Positions 55,128 through 62,926 of a DNA stretch of 64,000 nucleotides are shown here, in pieces. The translations under genes were made by a program, and so were the position numbers. Every line of letters starts with the position of its first letter. The first letter of the stretch is position 1. Source of the stretch: Microbacteriaceae bacterium (GTDB taxonomy: Bacteria > Actinomycetota > Actinomycetes > Actinomycetales > Microbacteriaceae); the NCBI GenBank assembly GCA_025352325.1, contig JANXTR010000012.1:1-64000 (forward strand), written 5' to 3'. The notes under the pieces were generated by a model. That model had not been told where the DNA came from. It ran no database searches and saw nothing but the letters and a program-made list of their open reading frames with translations.

Positions 55128-56102
55128 ATGCCTGGCTCCGAGGTGCCGCCCAAGCATCCGACGCCTCGTGAGGACTTCGAGGCGCGCGCCGCAGCCACCC
55201 GTCACGAGATCGAGACCCGGGCGCAAGAGGCACGCGCCCAGTTCGACGCGACGCAGGAGAAGATCCGCGCCCGCACCGGCCGCAACCTGCTCGCCGCCAT
55301 CGGCATCGGCGTCGTCCTCGGCGCCATGTTCGTGGCCAGCGTGATCTTCAAGTGGCCGTTCATCATCTTCGGTGCCGGCCTGGTCGGCTTCGCCGTCTTC
55401 GAGCTCGCCACGGCGCTGCGCCAGGCTGGCCGCGACGTTCCGCGCGTGGTCTCGACCGTGGTCGCGGTCGCCGTCGTGCCCGCCGCCTTCTTCTTCCACG
55501 TGCAGGGTCTCTGGCTCGGCACGCTCGCCGCGGTGTTCGTCGTCACGCTGTGGCGTCTCGCCGAGCTCGCCTTCCGACCGAGTCACCGCACCGGGGCGAA
55601 GGCGGTCTTCTTGGATCTCGGGGCCGGCGCCCTCATCCAGGTCTACGTCACCTTCATGGCGGGCTTCTATCTCGTACTGACCGGCTCGGACGGCGGCGAG
55701 TGGTGGACGCTCGCATCCATCGTGATCGTCGTCGTCACCGACATCGGGGCATATGCGACCGGCCTCCGCTTCGGCCGCCACAAGATGGCGCCGAACATCA
55801 GCCCCGGCAAGACCTGGGAAGGGTTCGCCGGCTCCATCGTCTTCGCGGTCGTCGCTGGCATCCTGCTCTCGATCCTGATGCTGCACCAGCAGTGGTGGCT
55901 CGGGGTCGTCATGGGTGTACTACTGGCGCTGGTAGGGACCACCGGCGACCTGATGGAGTCGCTCATCAAGCGCGACATCGGGGTGAAGGACATCTCGACC
56001 TGGCTCCCGGGCCACGGCGGTTTCCTCGACCGTCTCGACTCGATCCTGCCGAGCGCCGCCGTCGCCTACTCGATCTTTCTCGTTGTGGGTGCCGCGAGCT
56101 AG
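55128..56102 (+). CDS. cdsA: phosphatidate cytidylyltransferase
   Basis: A 324-residue membrane enzyme that makes CDP-diacylglycerol. About eight helices follow a charged N-tail of 60 residues. The signature SLIKRDIGVKDISTWLPGHG with GGFLDRLDS near the C-terminus is diagnostic. The N-tail is longer than in E. coli, as in other actinobacteria. Operon with frr. Confidence 0.95.
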   Translation: MPGSEVPPKHPTPREDFEARAAATRHEIETRAQEARAQFDATQEKIRARTGRNLLAAIGIGVVLGAMFVASVIFKWPFIIFGAGLVGFAVFELATALRQAGRDVPRVVSTVVAVAVVPAAFFFHVQGLWLGTLAAVFVVTLWRLAELAFRPSHRTGAKAVFLDLGAGALIQVYVTFMAGFYLVLTGSDGGEWWTLASIVIVVVTDIGAYATGLRFGRHKMAPNISPGKTWEGFAGSIVFAVVAGILLSILMLHQQWWLGVVMGVLLALVGTTGDLMESLIKRDIGVKDISTWLPGHGGFLDRLDSILPSAAVAYSIFLVVGAAS

Positions 56103-56125
56103 GCATCCAGGCATGCTCCGGTACC

Positions 56126-56686
56126 ATGGCGCGCGTGAGTTCGACTTTCCCCCGCACGCGCAAGTCGCGGCTCGGCTACGACACCGACGAGGTCGAGGAG
56201 TTTCTCGAAGACGCTCGTCGGGCGTACACGGCCCAACCGGGTGGTGCGACGCTGGTGACGGCCGACAGCATCCGCGACACCGGTTTCACCATGCGCAAGG
56301 GCGGCTACTCTCCGACGTACGTGGATGCCGCCCTGGAGCGACTCGAAGACGCCTTCGCCACACGGGAGCGCGAGCGGGCGTTCGCCGAGTCCGGTGACCA
56401 GGCCTGGTACGCGCAGGCCCGTGGTCGCGCGCAGGCCATCCTCGACCGAATCGTGCGCCCCCGCGGCAAGCGCTTCAAGCGCGGCTCGCTGCTCATGACC
56501 GGGTACTCAGTGCGCGAGGTCGACGCGCTCACCGATCGCGTCGCGCAGTACTTCCAGAGCGGCAAGCCCCTGAGTGTTGAAGAGGTGCGCACCTTCGCCT
56601 TCCACGCGCAGCGCGGCGGCTACATCGAAGGCCAGGTTGATGTGCTTCTGGATGCCGTGACGCGCGTCATGCTGGCGGTCCGCTAG
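56126..56686 (+). CDS. DivIVA-domain protein
   Basis: A 186-residue protein with two DivIVA-like segments. The first is FPRTRKSRLGYDTDEVEEFL, and a second similar one lies near residues 120-135 (LMTGYSVREVDALTDRVAQY). Unlike Wag31 it has little coiled coil, so it is probably a small membrane-curvature-associated protein rather than the main polar scaffold. Starts at ATG 56126 or GTG 56135. Confidence 0.82.
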   Translation: MARVSSTFPRTRKSRLGYDTDEVEEFLEDARRAYTAQPGGATLVTADSIRDTGFTMRKGGYSPTYVDAALERLEDAFATRERERAFAESGDQAWYAQARGRAQAILDRIVRPRGKRFKRGSLLMTGYSVREVDALTDRVAQYFQSGKPLSVEEVRTFAFHAQRGGYIEGQVDVLLDAVTRVMLAVR

Positions 56687-56742
56687 CCCTGTCACCGCGT
56701 TTTCAGGGCACGATTCGAGCCGTTGGGTACACTGGGACCACT

Positions 56743-57363
56743 GTGAGCGGTATTCGGCGTCGGGGAACGCACCATCGGTCAACGGCCGAAGTCTCGATCC
56801 CGCAGCGGCACGTCCGCGCTCCGCGCTCCCTGTCGACCTTCGCCGTGCTGGCCTGCATGGCTCTCGCGCTCGTCCCGCTGGCGACTCCGCCGGCTCCGAG
56901 CCAGGCGGCCGCGCTTGCTGCCTCGTTCCGCGGAGAGACCCAGTCGGTGTCGGTGCGGGCGGGTGCGGCATCCGACGTCACCCGCGACGGCTACGGCGTG
57001 ACGAAGCTTGCGCCGCCCAAACCCAAGGTCGCGTCGGCGCCCGCCGTCGGCACCCCGGATCCGGGCACCGCCCAGGCGATCGCCCTCCAGATGGTCGCCG
57101 ATCGAGGTTGGCCCACCAGCGAGTTCGACTGCCTGGTGGCGCTCTGGAACCGCGAATCGCACTGGAACGTCTACTCGAACAACACCAGCTCCGGGGCGTA
57201 CGGTATTCCGCAGGCGCTCCCCGGCAGCAAGATGGCGAGCGTGGCCGACGACTGGGCCACGAACCCTGCCACGCAGATCATCTGGGGACTCGGATACATC
57301 ACGGGCCGCTACGGCACGCCCTGCGGCGCCTGGGGCCATAGCCAGTCATCCGGCTGGTACTGA
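56743..57363 (+). CDS. transglycosylase SLT-like secreted protein
   Basis: A 206-residue protein with a late signal-anchor (hydrophobic residues 31-49) and a C-terminal lysozyme-like domain. The catalytic Glu is in ALWNRESHWNVYSNN, and the SSGAYGIPQALPGSKM motif follows. Such proteins trim peptidoglycan. TACACT lies 9 bases before the GTG start. The C-terminus WGHSQSSGWY is the usual end for this family. Confidence 0.9.
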   Translation: MSGIRRRGTHHRSTAEVSIPQRHVRAPRSLSTFAVLACMALALVPLATPPAPSQAAALAASFRGETQSVSVRAGAASDVTRDGYGVTKLAPPKPKVASAPAVGTPDPGTAQAIALQMVADRGWPTSEFDCLVALWNRESHWNVYSNNTSSGAYGIPQALPGSKMASVADDWATNPATQIIWGLGYITGRYGTPCGAWGHSQSSGWY

Positions 57364-57397
57364 TTGCGTCGATAGCTGGCCAGCGGCGCACGGCGGC

Positions 57398-57637
57398 GTG
57401 TACGTCGCGCGCAGCGGACACGCCGCAGAGGCGGCGGCGCGTAGTTTGGCTCGTTGGGAGCTCGCCGCGCCGTTCGACGAGATGAGCGCGGCAGCCATCG
57501 AGGCGCTCGAAAGCCCGTCGTTCGAGCTCGCGGACGGGGAGTCTGTGCACCCGGAGATTCTGGAGCGGGCGCAGAACCTGCTCGACCTCGAGGAGTCACG
57601 GCTGGCTCAACTGGAGAACGGCGGCCGCACCGAGTGA
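57398..57637 (+). CDS. small acidic ORF, doubtful
   Basis: A 79-residue frame from GTG 57398, or 51 residues from ATG 57482. It has an acidic, helix-prone end (HPEILERAQNLLDLEESRLA). No domain or ribosome site is seen. It fills the 316 bases between the SLT gene and the next start. It may be a decayed gene. Confidence 0.35.
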   Translation: MYVARSGHAAEAAARSLARWELAAPFDEMSAAAIEALESPSFELADGESVHPEILERAQNLLDLEESRLAQLENGGRTE

Positions 57638-57679
57638 CGCATCGGGTGAACCCTGCGATCTCGAAATAGACTGGCCACC

Positions 57680-57982
57680 ATGCCCCGCTCGAATCGCCCG
57701 CGCTCCGGTCGCGGTCACGAGCCGGAGGCCGAGCCGCTCGATCTCGAGCGAGCGCTGATGGGCGGCAAGTCGGTCGACGTGAAGCGCGATGGCTCCTGGA
57801 GCGTGCAGCCGCACGGCGCGAGTAACGCGGTGAAGGCGTACACCTGCCCGGGCTGCGGTCTCGAGATCACCCCGGGAACGGCTCATCTGGTCGCCTGGCG
57901 CGCCGACGGGATCATGGGGGAGGCCGACGACCTCGCTGGCCGTCGCCATTGGCATAGCCACTGCTGGAAGATCCGCTCGTGA
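57680..57982 (+). CDS. small zinc-binding-like conserved actinobacterial protein
   Basis: A 100-residue protein with CPGCG near residue 56 and HWHSHCW near the end, a likely zinc site. Homologues are often mislabelled ATP/GTP-binding. TAGACT lies 7 bases before ATG. It overlaps the hydrolase gene by 4 bases, so both are probably coexpressed. Function unknown. Confidence 0.82.
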   Translation: MPRSNRPRSGRGHEPEAEPLDLERALMGGKSVDVKRDGSWSVQPHGASNAVKAYTCPGCGLEITPGTAHLVAWRADGIMGEADDLAGRRHWHSHCWKIRS

Positions 57983-58716
57983 GCACGGCGGACATGATCG
58001 AGGTCACCGGCGGTGTCGAGCTGCCTGCGCGCCGCGAGGACATCGAGCTGCGCACGACGGACGGTCTCACGCTGGTCGGCGAGCTAGCCCTGCCCCTCGA
58101 CCGCGATCCGGTCGCCACGCTGGTCTGCCTGCACCCGTTGCCGACGCACGGCGGCTTCATGGACTCGCACATCCTCCGCAAGGTCGCTGCGCGCCTGCCC
58201 GCGCTCGCCGATCTGGCTGTGCTGCGCTTCAACTTCCGCGGCGTGAGTTCGCCCCGCGGTACCTCGGAGGGGGAGTTCGGCCACGGTATCCAGGAGCAGC
58301 ACGACCTCGCCGCCGCGATGGACTTCGTCGCCGCGCGCGGCCTGCCGGCCCCGTGGTTGCTGGGGTGGTCGTTCGGCACGGAGGTCGTGCTGAAGTGGGG
58401 GCTGCGGCATCCGATCGTCGGCGCGGTCCTGCTGTCACCGCCCCTGCACCGAGCGACTCCGGACGAGGTGGCCGCCTGGTCGGGCAGCGGCAGGCGACTC
58501 GTCGCCATCATCCCCGAGCTCGACGACTACCTGCGGCCGGCGGAGGCTCGGCAGAAGTTCGCGTCCGTTCCCGAGGGCGAGCTGGTCGACGTCGAGGGCG
58601 GCAAGCACCTCTGGGTCGGCGAGAAGCAGACCCGTCGCGTGCTCACCGAGATCGTGGCGCGCGTCAATCCCGACGCACTGCCGCTGCCCACCGAATGGAA
58701 CGGAACGCCCACATGA
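57979..58716 (+). CDS. alpha/beta hydrolase
   Basis: A 245-residue hydrolase with the oxyanion segment CLHPLPTHGG, nucleophile elbow LLGWSFGTEVV (Ser) and late His in VEGGKHLWV. It resembles the small dienelactone-hydrolase-like group. GTG start in overlap with the preceding gene; its stop overlaps the rhodanese ATG. Substrate unknown. Confidence 0.88.
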   Translation: MSTADMIEVTGGVELPARREDIELRTTDGLTLVGELALPLDRDPVATLVCLHPLPTHGGFMDSHILRKVAARLPALADLAVLRFNFRGVSSPRGTSEGEFGHGIQEQHDLAAAMDFVAARGLPAPWLLGWSFGTEVVLKWGLRHPIVGAVLLSPPLHRATPDEVAAWSGSGRRLVAIIPELDDYLRPAEARQKFASVPEGELVDVEGGKHLWVGEKQTRRVLTEIVARVNPDALPLPTEWNGTPT

Positions 58717-59015
58717 CCACGACTATCACCCCCACCGAGTTCGCCGCGCTGGGCGGCGACGCCGTGCTGATCGATGTGCGCGAGCCCGATGAGCTGGCGC
58801 AGGCGCGCATCCCGGACACGCTGTCGATGCCGATGAGTTCCCTCGGCGACTACCTCGACGAACTGCCGGAGGGGACCTTCTACCTGGTCTGCCACTCGGG
58901 TATGCGCAGCGGCCGGATCGCGCAGTCGCTCGTCGAGCAGGGCCACGACGCCATCAGCGTCGCGGGCGGGATCGTCCAGTGGGAGCAGGAAGGCCTCCCG
59001 GTCGAGAAGGGCTAG
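58713..59015 (+). CDS. rhodanese-like sulfurtransferase domain protein
   Basis: A 100-residue single rhodanese domain. The active loop is CHSGMRS with catalytic Cys and a six-residue loop typical of sulfur transfer. LIDVREPDELAQARI is the conserved entry. Third gene of the coupled set starting at 57680. The sulfur acceptor is unknown. Confidence 0.9.
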   Translation: MTTTITPTEFAALGGDAVLIDVREPDELAQARIPDTLSMPMSSLGDYLDELPEGTFYLVCHSGMRSGRIAQSLVEQGHDAISVAGGIVQWEQEGLPVEKG

Positions 59016-59027
59016 TCGGCCCGTGGA

Positions 59028-60086
59028 CTAGAGCTCGTTCTGCCGGGGAACCACGACCTGCTTGATGATCAGCAGGATGGAAGCCGCGACCGGAATCGCG
59101 ACGAGGGCGCCCAGCACACCGAGCAGGGTTCCGCCGGCGAGGGCGGCAATGACGACGACCACGCCCGGCACCTTCACGGCGCGGTTCATGATGTTCGGGC
59201 TGATCACGTATGCCTCGACCTGCATGTAGAGCAGGTAGTAGACGACCGGGAAGATCACGGTCGGCCAGCCGTTGAACAGCAACACCAGCAGGCAGATGAT
59301 CGTGGATCCGGTGATCGTCCCGACCAGCGGGACGAGGGAGAACAGGAACGCGATGAAGGCCAGCAAAGCGTAGTACTTCACGTTCACGCCGAACAGCAGG
59401 AGCACCGAGAAGAACAGGAAGCTCAGGATGCCGTTGGTGAGGCCGAGCGCGCCCTGGCCGAGAACGTAGCGACCCACCGACTTGCTGATCTGCTCGGCGA
59501 TGTCGATGAACTTCTCGCGCTTCGTCGCGGGAACGAGCTGGTAGAGCCCGCGCTTGATGCTCGACAGCGAGGCAACGAAGTACAGAGTCAGGATCAGCAC
59601 GATGACGACGCCGAAGGTGCCCGTGGCGATGTTGATCACGGTGGAGAACACGCCACCGGTGATGGTTCCCAGGTTCTTGTTGAAGAAATCCGAGACGTTG
59701 GTAATTGCCGTGGCGTACGGGATGAACGAGAAGGTGGAGTTCCACCACTTCTCGATCGTGTTGTCGTTCGTGATCGAGCTCACGATGTCGGGCACGCTCT
59801 TGACCAGGCCGTTGACCTGGTCGATGATGACCGGAATCACGGCGAGCACGAGCCCCGCAAACACTCCGAGAATCACGACGAGCACCGTCAGGATCGCGGC
59901 CGGGCGCGGGAAGCCATGCCGCTGCAGGAAGGACACGGCCGGGTCGATCCCGAGGGCGAGGAAGAGCGCGGCGCCGACGTAGGTCAGGATCGTCGTGAGC
60001 GAGCTGATGCCGGCGCCGATGACGATGGCGACCAGCACTCCGAGTCCTCCGAAGAGGCCGAGACGGAACGCGTTGTGGATCTTCAC
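59028..60086 (-). CDS. AI-2E family transporter
   Basis: A 352-residue membrane protein with seven or eight helices and the family's late loop LVPLVGTITGSTIICLLVL with VEAYVISPNIMNRAVKVP. Members export AI-2-like or other small molecules, or act as Na+/H+ antiporters, so the name is only a family name. Convergent with the rhodanese gene. Confidence 0.9.
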   Translation of the reverse strand: MKIHNAFRLGLFGGLGVLVAIVIGAGISSLTTILTYVGAALFLALGIDPAVSFLQRHGFPRPAAILTVLVVILGVFAGLVLAVIPVIIDQVNGLVKSVPDIVSSITNDNTIEKWWNSTFSFIPYATAITNVSDFFNKNLGTITGGVFSTVINIATGTFGVVIVLILTLYFVASLSSIKRGLYQLVPATKREKFIDIAEQISKSVGRYVLGQGALGLTNGILSFLFFSVLLLFGVNVKYYALLAFIAFLFSLVPLVGTITGSTIICLLVLLFNGWPTVIFPVVYYLLYMQVEAYVISPNIMNRAVKVPGVVVVIAALAGGTLLGVLGALVAIPVAASILLIIKQVVVPRQNEL

Positions 60087-60202
60087 CGGCTTGCAGCCTT
60101 TCGTCGGAAGTCTTCAGAGGCTACCCGAGGGCTCGCGCGCGATCGCATCACTTGCGTCCGCGTGTCCGAGCCGATAGGAGCCGCGTGAACCCCGCCAACG
60201 CG

Positions 60203-62614
60203 CTAGTTCGCGTGCTCGCGCTCGCGCGTCTGCTCGTCGACCGGGTCCTCGCCGTCATCCGTGGATGCCGCAGCGCTCTCGGACGTCTCAGAGGCATCCG
60301 CTTCGGATTGAGCCAGCGCCACGGATCCCGCCTTCGCCGACTCGACGGGATGTGTCTCAGCCGGGGAGGTCGGCTCATCGGGCGCCGCCGTCGGGAAGCC
60401 GTGGTCCGCCGACACGCGGTCGGCCGAGTCCAGCACGCCGCGGAGGTTCGCGATGTAGCCGGCGACCGCCTCGCGCTCGACGCGGATCTGTGCGAGACGC
60501 TGCTCGGCATCCTTCATCAGCGACGCCGAGTTCTTCTCGGCCTCCTTGACGATCGCCTGAGCGCGGCTCTCGGCGTTGCCGAGCACTTCCTTGGCGGTCG
60601 TCTTCGCTTGGTCGGTCGCGGCCTTGGCCGCCGCCTTCGAAGAGGTTCCGAGGATGTCGGCCTCCGTGCGCTTCTCGGCGGCCCGGGCGGTCGCTTCGGT
60701 GAGCTGCGCGTTCGCCTCGTCGAGAAACTTCTGCAGAGATGCCGCCGCCTCCTGGTGCTTCAGGCTGTAGTCCTTCTCGGCCTCGTCGCGGCGGGCGGTG
60801 AGTTCCACGTCGAGGTCGGCGCGCGCTTGCGTCGCCTCGGCGGCCAGCGTGGTTGCCTGCGTGTCGGTCTCGTGCTGGATGCGCGCGCGGTGCGTCTCGA
60901 GCTCGTGCGCGAGCTCCTCGCGCTGGCGGGCCAGCTCGCGGTCGTGGTCGGCGCGCTCCTTGGTCAGTGCCGAAAGCTGCGCGGCCTTGGCCTTCGCGAG
61001 CTCGTGGTCGTGCGCGGCTCGCTGCCCGGCGAGGTCCGCGAGCAGCATGTCGCGCGCGCCGGTCTGCTCGGCGTCGAAGTCGGCCCGGGCGCCGGTGAGC
61101 GCCACATCATGTGCCTGCTGCGCGTGGGCGAGGTCGGCGTCGTGGGCGGTGCGGGCGCTCTCGAGCTCGGCGGCGAGAGCGGTGCGCTTGGAGGCGACGT
61201 CCTGGTCGACCTCTGTGCGCTTCGCGATGACGTCCTGGTCGACTTCGGTGCGCTTCGCCGCGATCTCGGCCTCGTGCGCGGCCTTCTCGCTGGCGAGTTC
61301 GGCGTCGTGCGCGGCGCGCTCGTTGAGGAGTTCGGCATCGTGGGTTGAGCGCTCGCTGCTCAGTTCGCCGTCATGCGTGGCACGCGCTCCGGTGAGTTCT
61401 GCCTCGAGAGCTGCGCGGGCGCCGGCGCTCTCGGCCTCGAGGGCCGCCTTACCGCTCGAGATCTCGGATTCGAGGTTCGCCTTACCCGTCGTGATCTCGG
61501 ACTCCAGCGCCGCCTGAGCAGTGGCGACCTCCGACTCCAGCGCGGCGCGGCGGGTCGAGATCTCTGCCTCGAGGTCGCTGAGACGGGTGGTGACCTCGGA
61601 CTCCAGTGCGGTGCGCTTCGTCGTTAGCTCTGCCTCGAGGGCGGCGCGCTCCTGAGCGAGTTCGGCCGCGAGCTCGGCCTTGGCCTTCTTCGTGGTGGCG
61701 TCGCGCTCCGACTTCCAGGTCGCGACCTTAACGGTGTGCTCTGCCGCGGCCTGCTGGGTCTTGGCTTCCAGCTCGGCGCGCGCCTTCTCGGTGTCGGCGT
61801 CGAGTGCCGCATTGGCGGCGACGGTGTCGTTCTCGAGCTGGATGCGGGCATCCTCGGTCTCGCGGGCCAGGTTGGTGCGCCCCTCCTCGAGGTCGTGCTT
61901 GAGTTCGGCGCGACGTCGGGTGTTCTCTGCCTCGAAGTCGGCGCGTCCGCGCTCGGTGTCATGGGCCAGCTCTGCCGCGGCCTCACGAGCCTCGGCGACC
62001 TCGCGCTGAGCGACGATCTTGAGCTCGGCGATCTCGCGCTCGGCCTCGGCACGGAGTGCGGCGACCTCCCGCTTACCGCCGGCACGTGCCTCAGCTACCT
62101 CGGTGGCGACCGATCCGCGGATGGCGGCGGCCTCCCGCAGCGCGTCGTTGGTCAGTGTCTCGGCCTCAGCGGTGCCCCGCGCGACGACGGATTCCGCCTC
62201 GTCCTGCGCGCCGGACGTGATCTGCTCGACCTGGAAGCGCGCATCGCCCAGCAGCTTGTCGGCGTGCGCCGCCGCGTCAACCCGCTGCTGCTGCACCTCG
62301 GCGGCGACACCGGCACGCAGCTTCTCGGCGTCGATGTCGGCCTGGCTGATCAGCCGGGTGGACTGCTCCTCGGCGACGCGGAGGGTGTTCTCGAGCTTCG
62401 TGCCGAGGCCCGAGTACGTCGGGCTGCCGACCTCGTCGAGCTCGGCCTGGAGGTCTTCGGCGGCCGCCTGGACGCGCTTCAGCTCTTTCGCCTGCTCCGC
62501 CTTGTCGGCGTTCGCCCTGATGAGATCCCGTCGGAGGGTGTTGACCGCCGAGTCGACTTCTTCCTTCTTGTATCCACGCAGTTCGGTGCCGAAGCCTGCG
62601 TCGTCTGCCGCCAC
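60203..62614 (-). CDS. large hendecad coiled-coil protein, Scy/FilP-like with DivIVA-like N-terminus
   Basis: An 803-residue protein. Residues 1-45 (FGTELRGYKKEEVDSAVNTL) resemble a DivIVA membrane-targeting segment. From about residue 226 to 654 the sequence runs in unbroken 11-residue repeats, for example ALESEVTTRLS and DLEAEISTRRA. By hand count 35 units with no gap reach residue 610, and four more follow. A shorter helix (to 730) precedes an acidic disordered tail. Such hendecad proteins organise polar growth in Streptomyces (Scy, FilP). It is probably a cytoskeletal scaffold here. Confidence 0.85.
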   Translation of the reverse strand: MAADDAGFGTELRGYKKEEVDSAVNTLRRDLIRANADKAEQAKELKRVQAAAEDLQAELDEVGSPTYSGLGTKLENTLRVAEEQSTRLISQADIDAEKLRAGVAAEVQQQRVDAAAHADKLLGDARFQVEQITSGAQDEAESVVARGTAEAETLTNDALREAAAIRGSVATEVAEARAGGKREVAALRAEAEREIAELKIVAQREVAEAREAAAELAHDTERGRADFEAENTRRRAELKHDLEEGRTNLARETEDARIQLENDTVAANAALDADTEKARAELEAKTQQAAAEHTVKVATWKSERDATTKKAKAELAAELAQERAALEAELTTKRTALESEVTTRLSDLEAEISTRRAALESEVATAQAALESEITTGKANLESEISSGKAALEAESAGARAALEAELTGARATHDGELSSERSTHDAELLNERAAHDAELASEKAAHEAEIAAKRTEVDQDVIAKRTEVDQDVASKRTALAAELESARTAHDADLAHAQQAHDVALTGARADFDAEQTGARDMLLADLAGQRAAHDHELAKAKAAQLSALTKERADHDRELARQREELAHELETHRARIQHETDTQATTLAAEATQARADLDVELTARRDEAEKDYSLKHQEAAASLQKFLDEANAQLTEATARAAEKRTEADILGTSSKAAAKAATDQAKTTAKEVLGNAESRAQAIVKEAEKNSASLMKDAEQRLAQIRVEREAVAGYIANLRGVLDSADRVSADHGFPTAAPDEPTSPAETHPVESAKAGSVALAQSEADASETSESAAASTDDGEDPVDEQTREREHAN

Positions 62615-62926
62615 AGCTCACTCCTTGGCTGGATTTTTCTCGTCGTCCGGCCCGGAATCGGGCGCGGGGAACCCTCTGAGTGTAGCCGTCGAGGCGCAGC
62701 TGACCAGCCCGAAGGGGGCGGTCCGGAGTTAGCTGTGTTCAGCGTTCTCGCAGCTTTCTCCCAGGACGCCACGCCGGGTTCGGCCGGACCATCCGGTAGC
62801 CTGGTGTGTCTTTGTCTGCTGCCCCGTCGCCCCTGTCCGCCGGGTGTCCGCTCCGGCCCGCTTGCCGGTTCGGGTCGCGGCACGGCCCCCGGCCGCCGCG
62901 GCAGCACGAGAAGAGGAGTTCATTCT
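62615..62926 (+). promoter_or_regulatory. 312-base divergent promoter region
   Basis: Intergenic region between the hendecad gene and the last gene. TAGCCT at 62797-62802 is a -10 candidate for the rightward gene, giving a leader of about 118 bases that contains GC-rich inverted repeats around 62850-62905. AAGAGGAG at 62911-62918 is its ribosome site. No ORF is supported. Confidence 0.5.
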
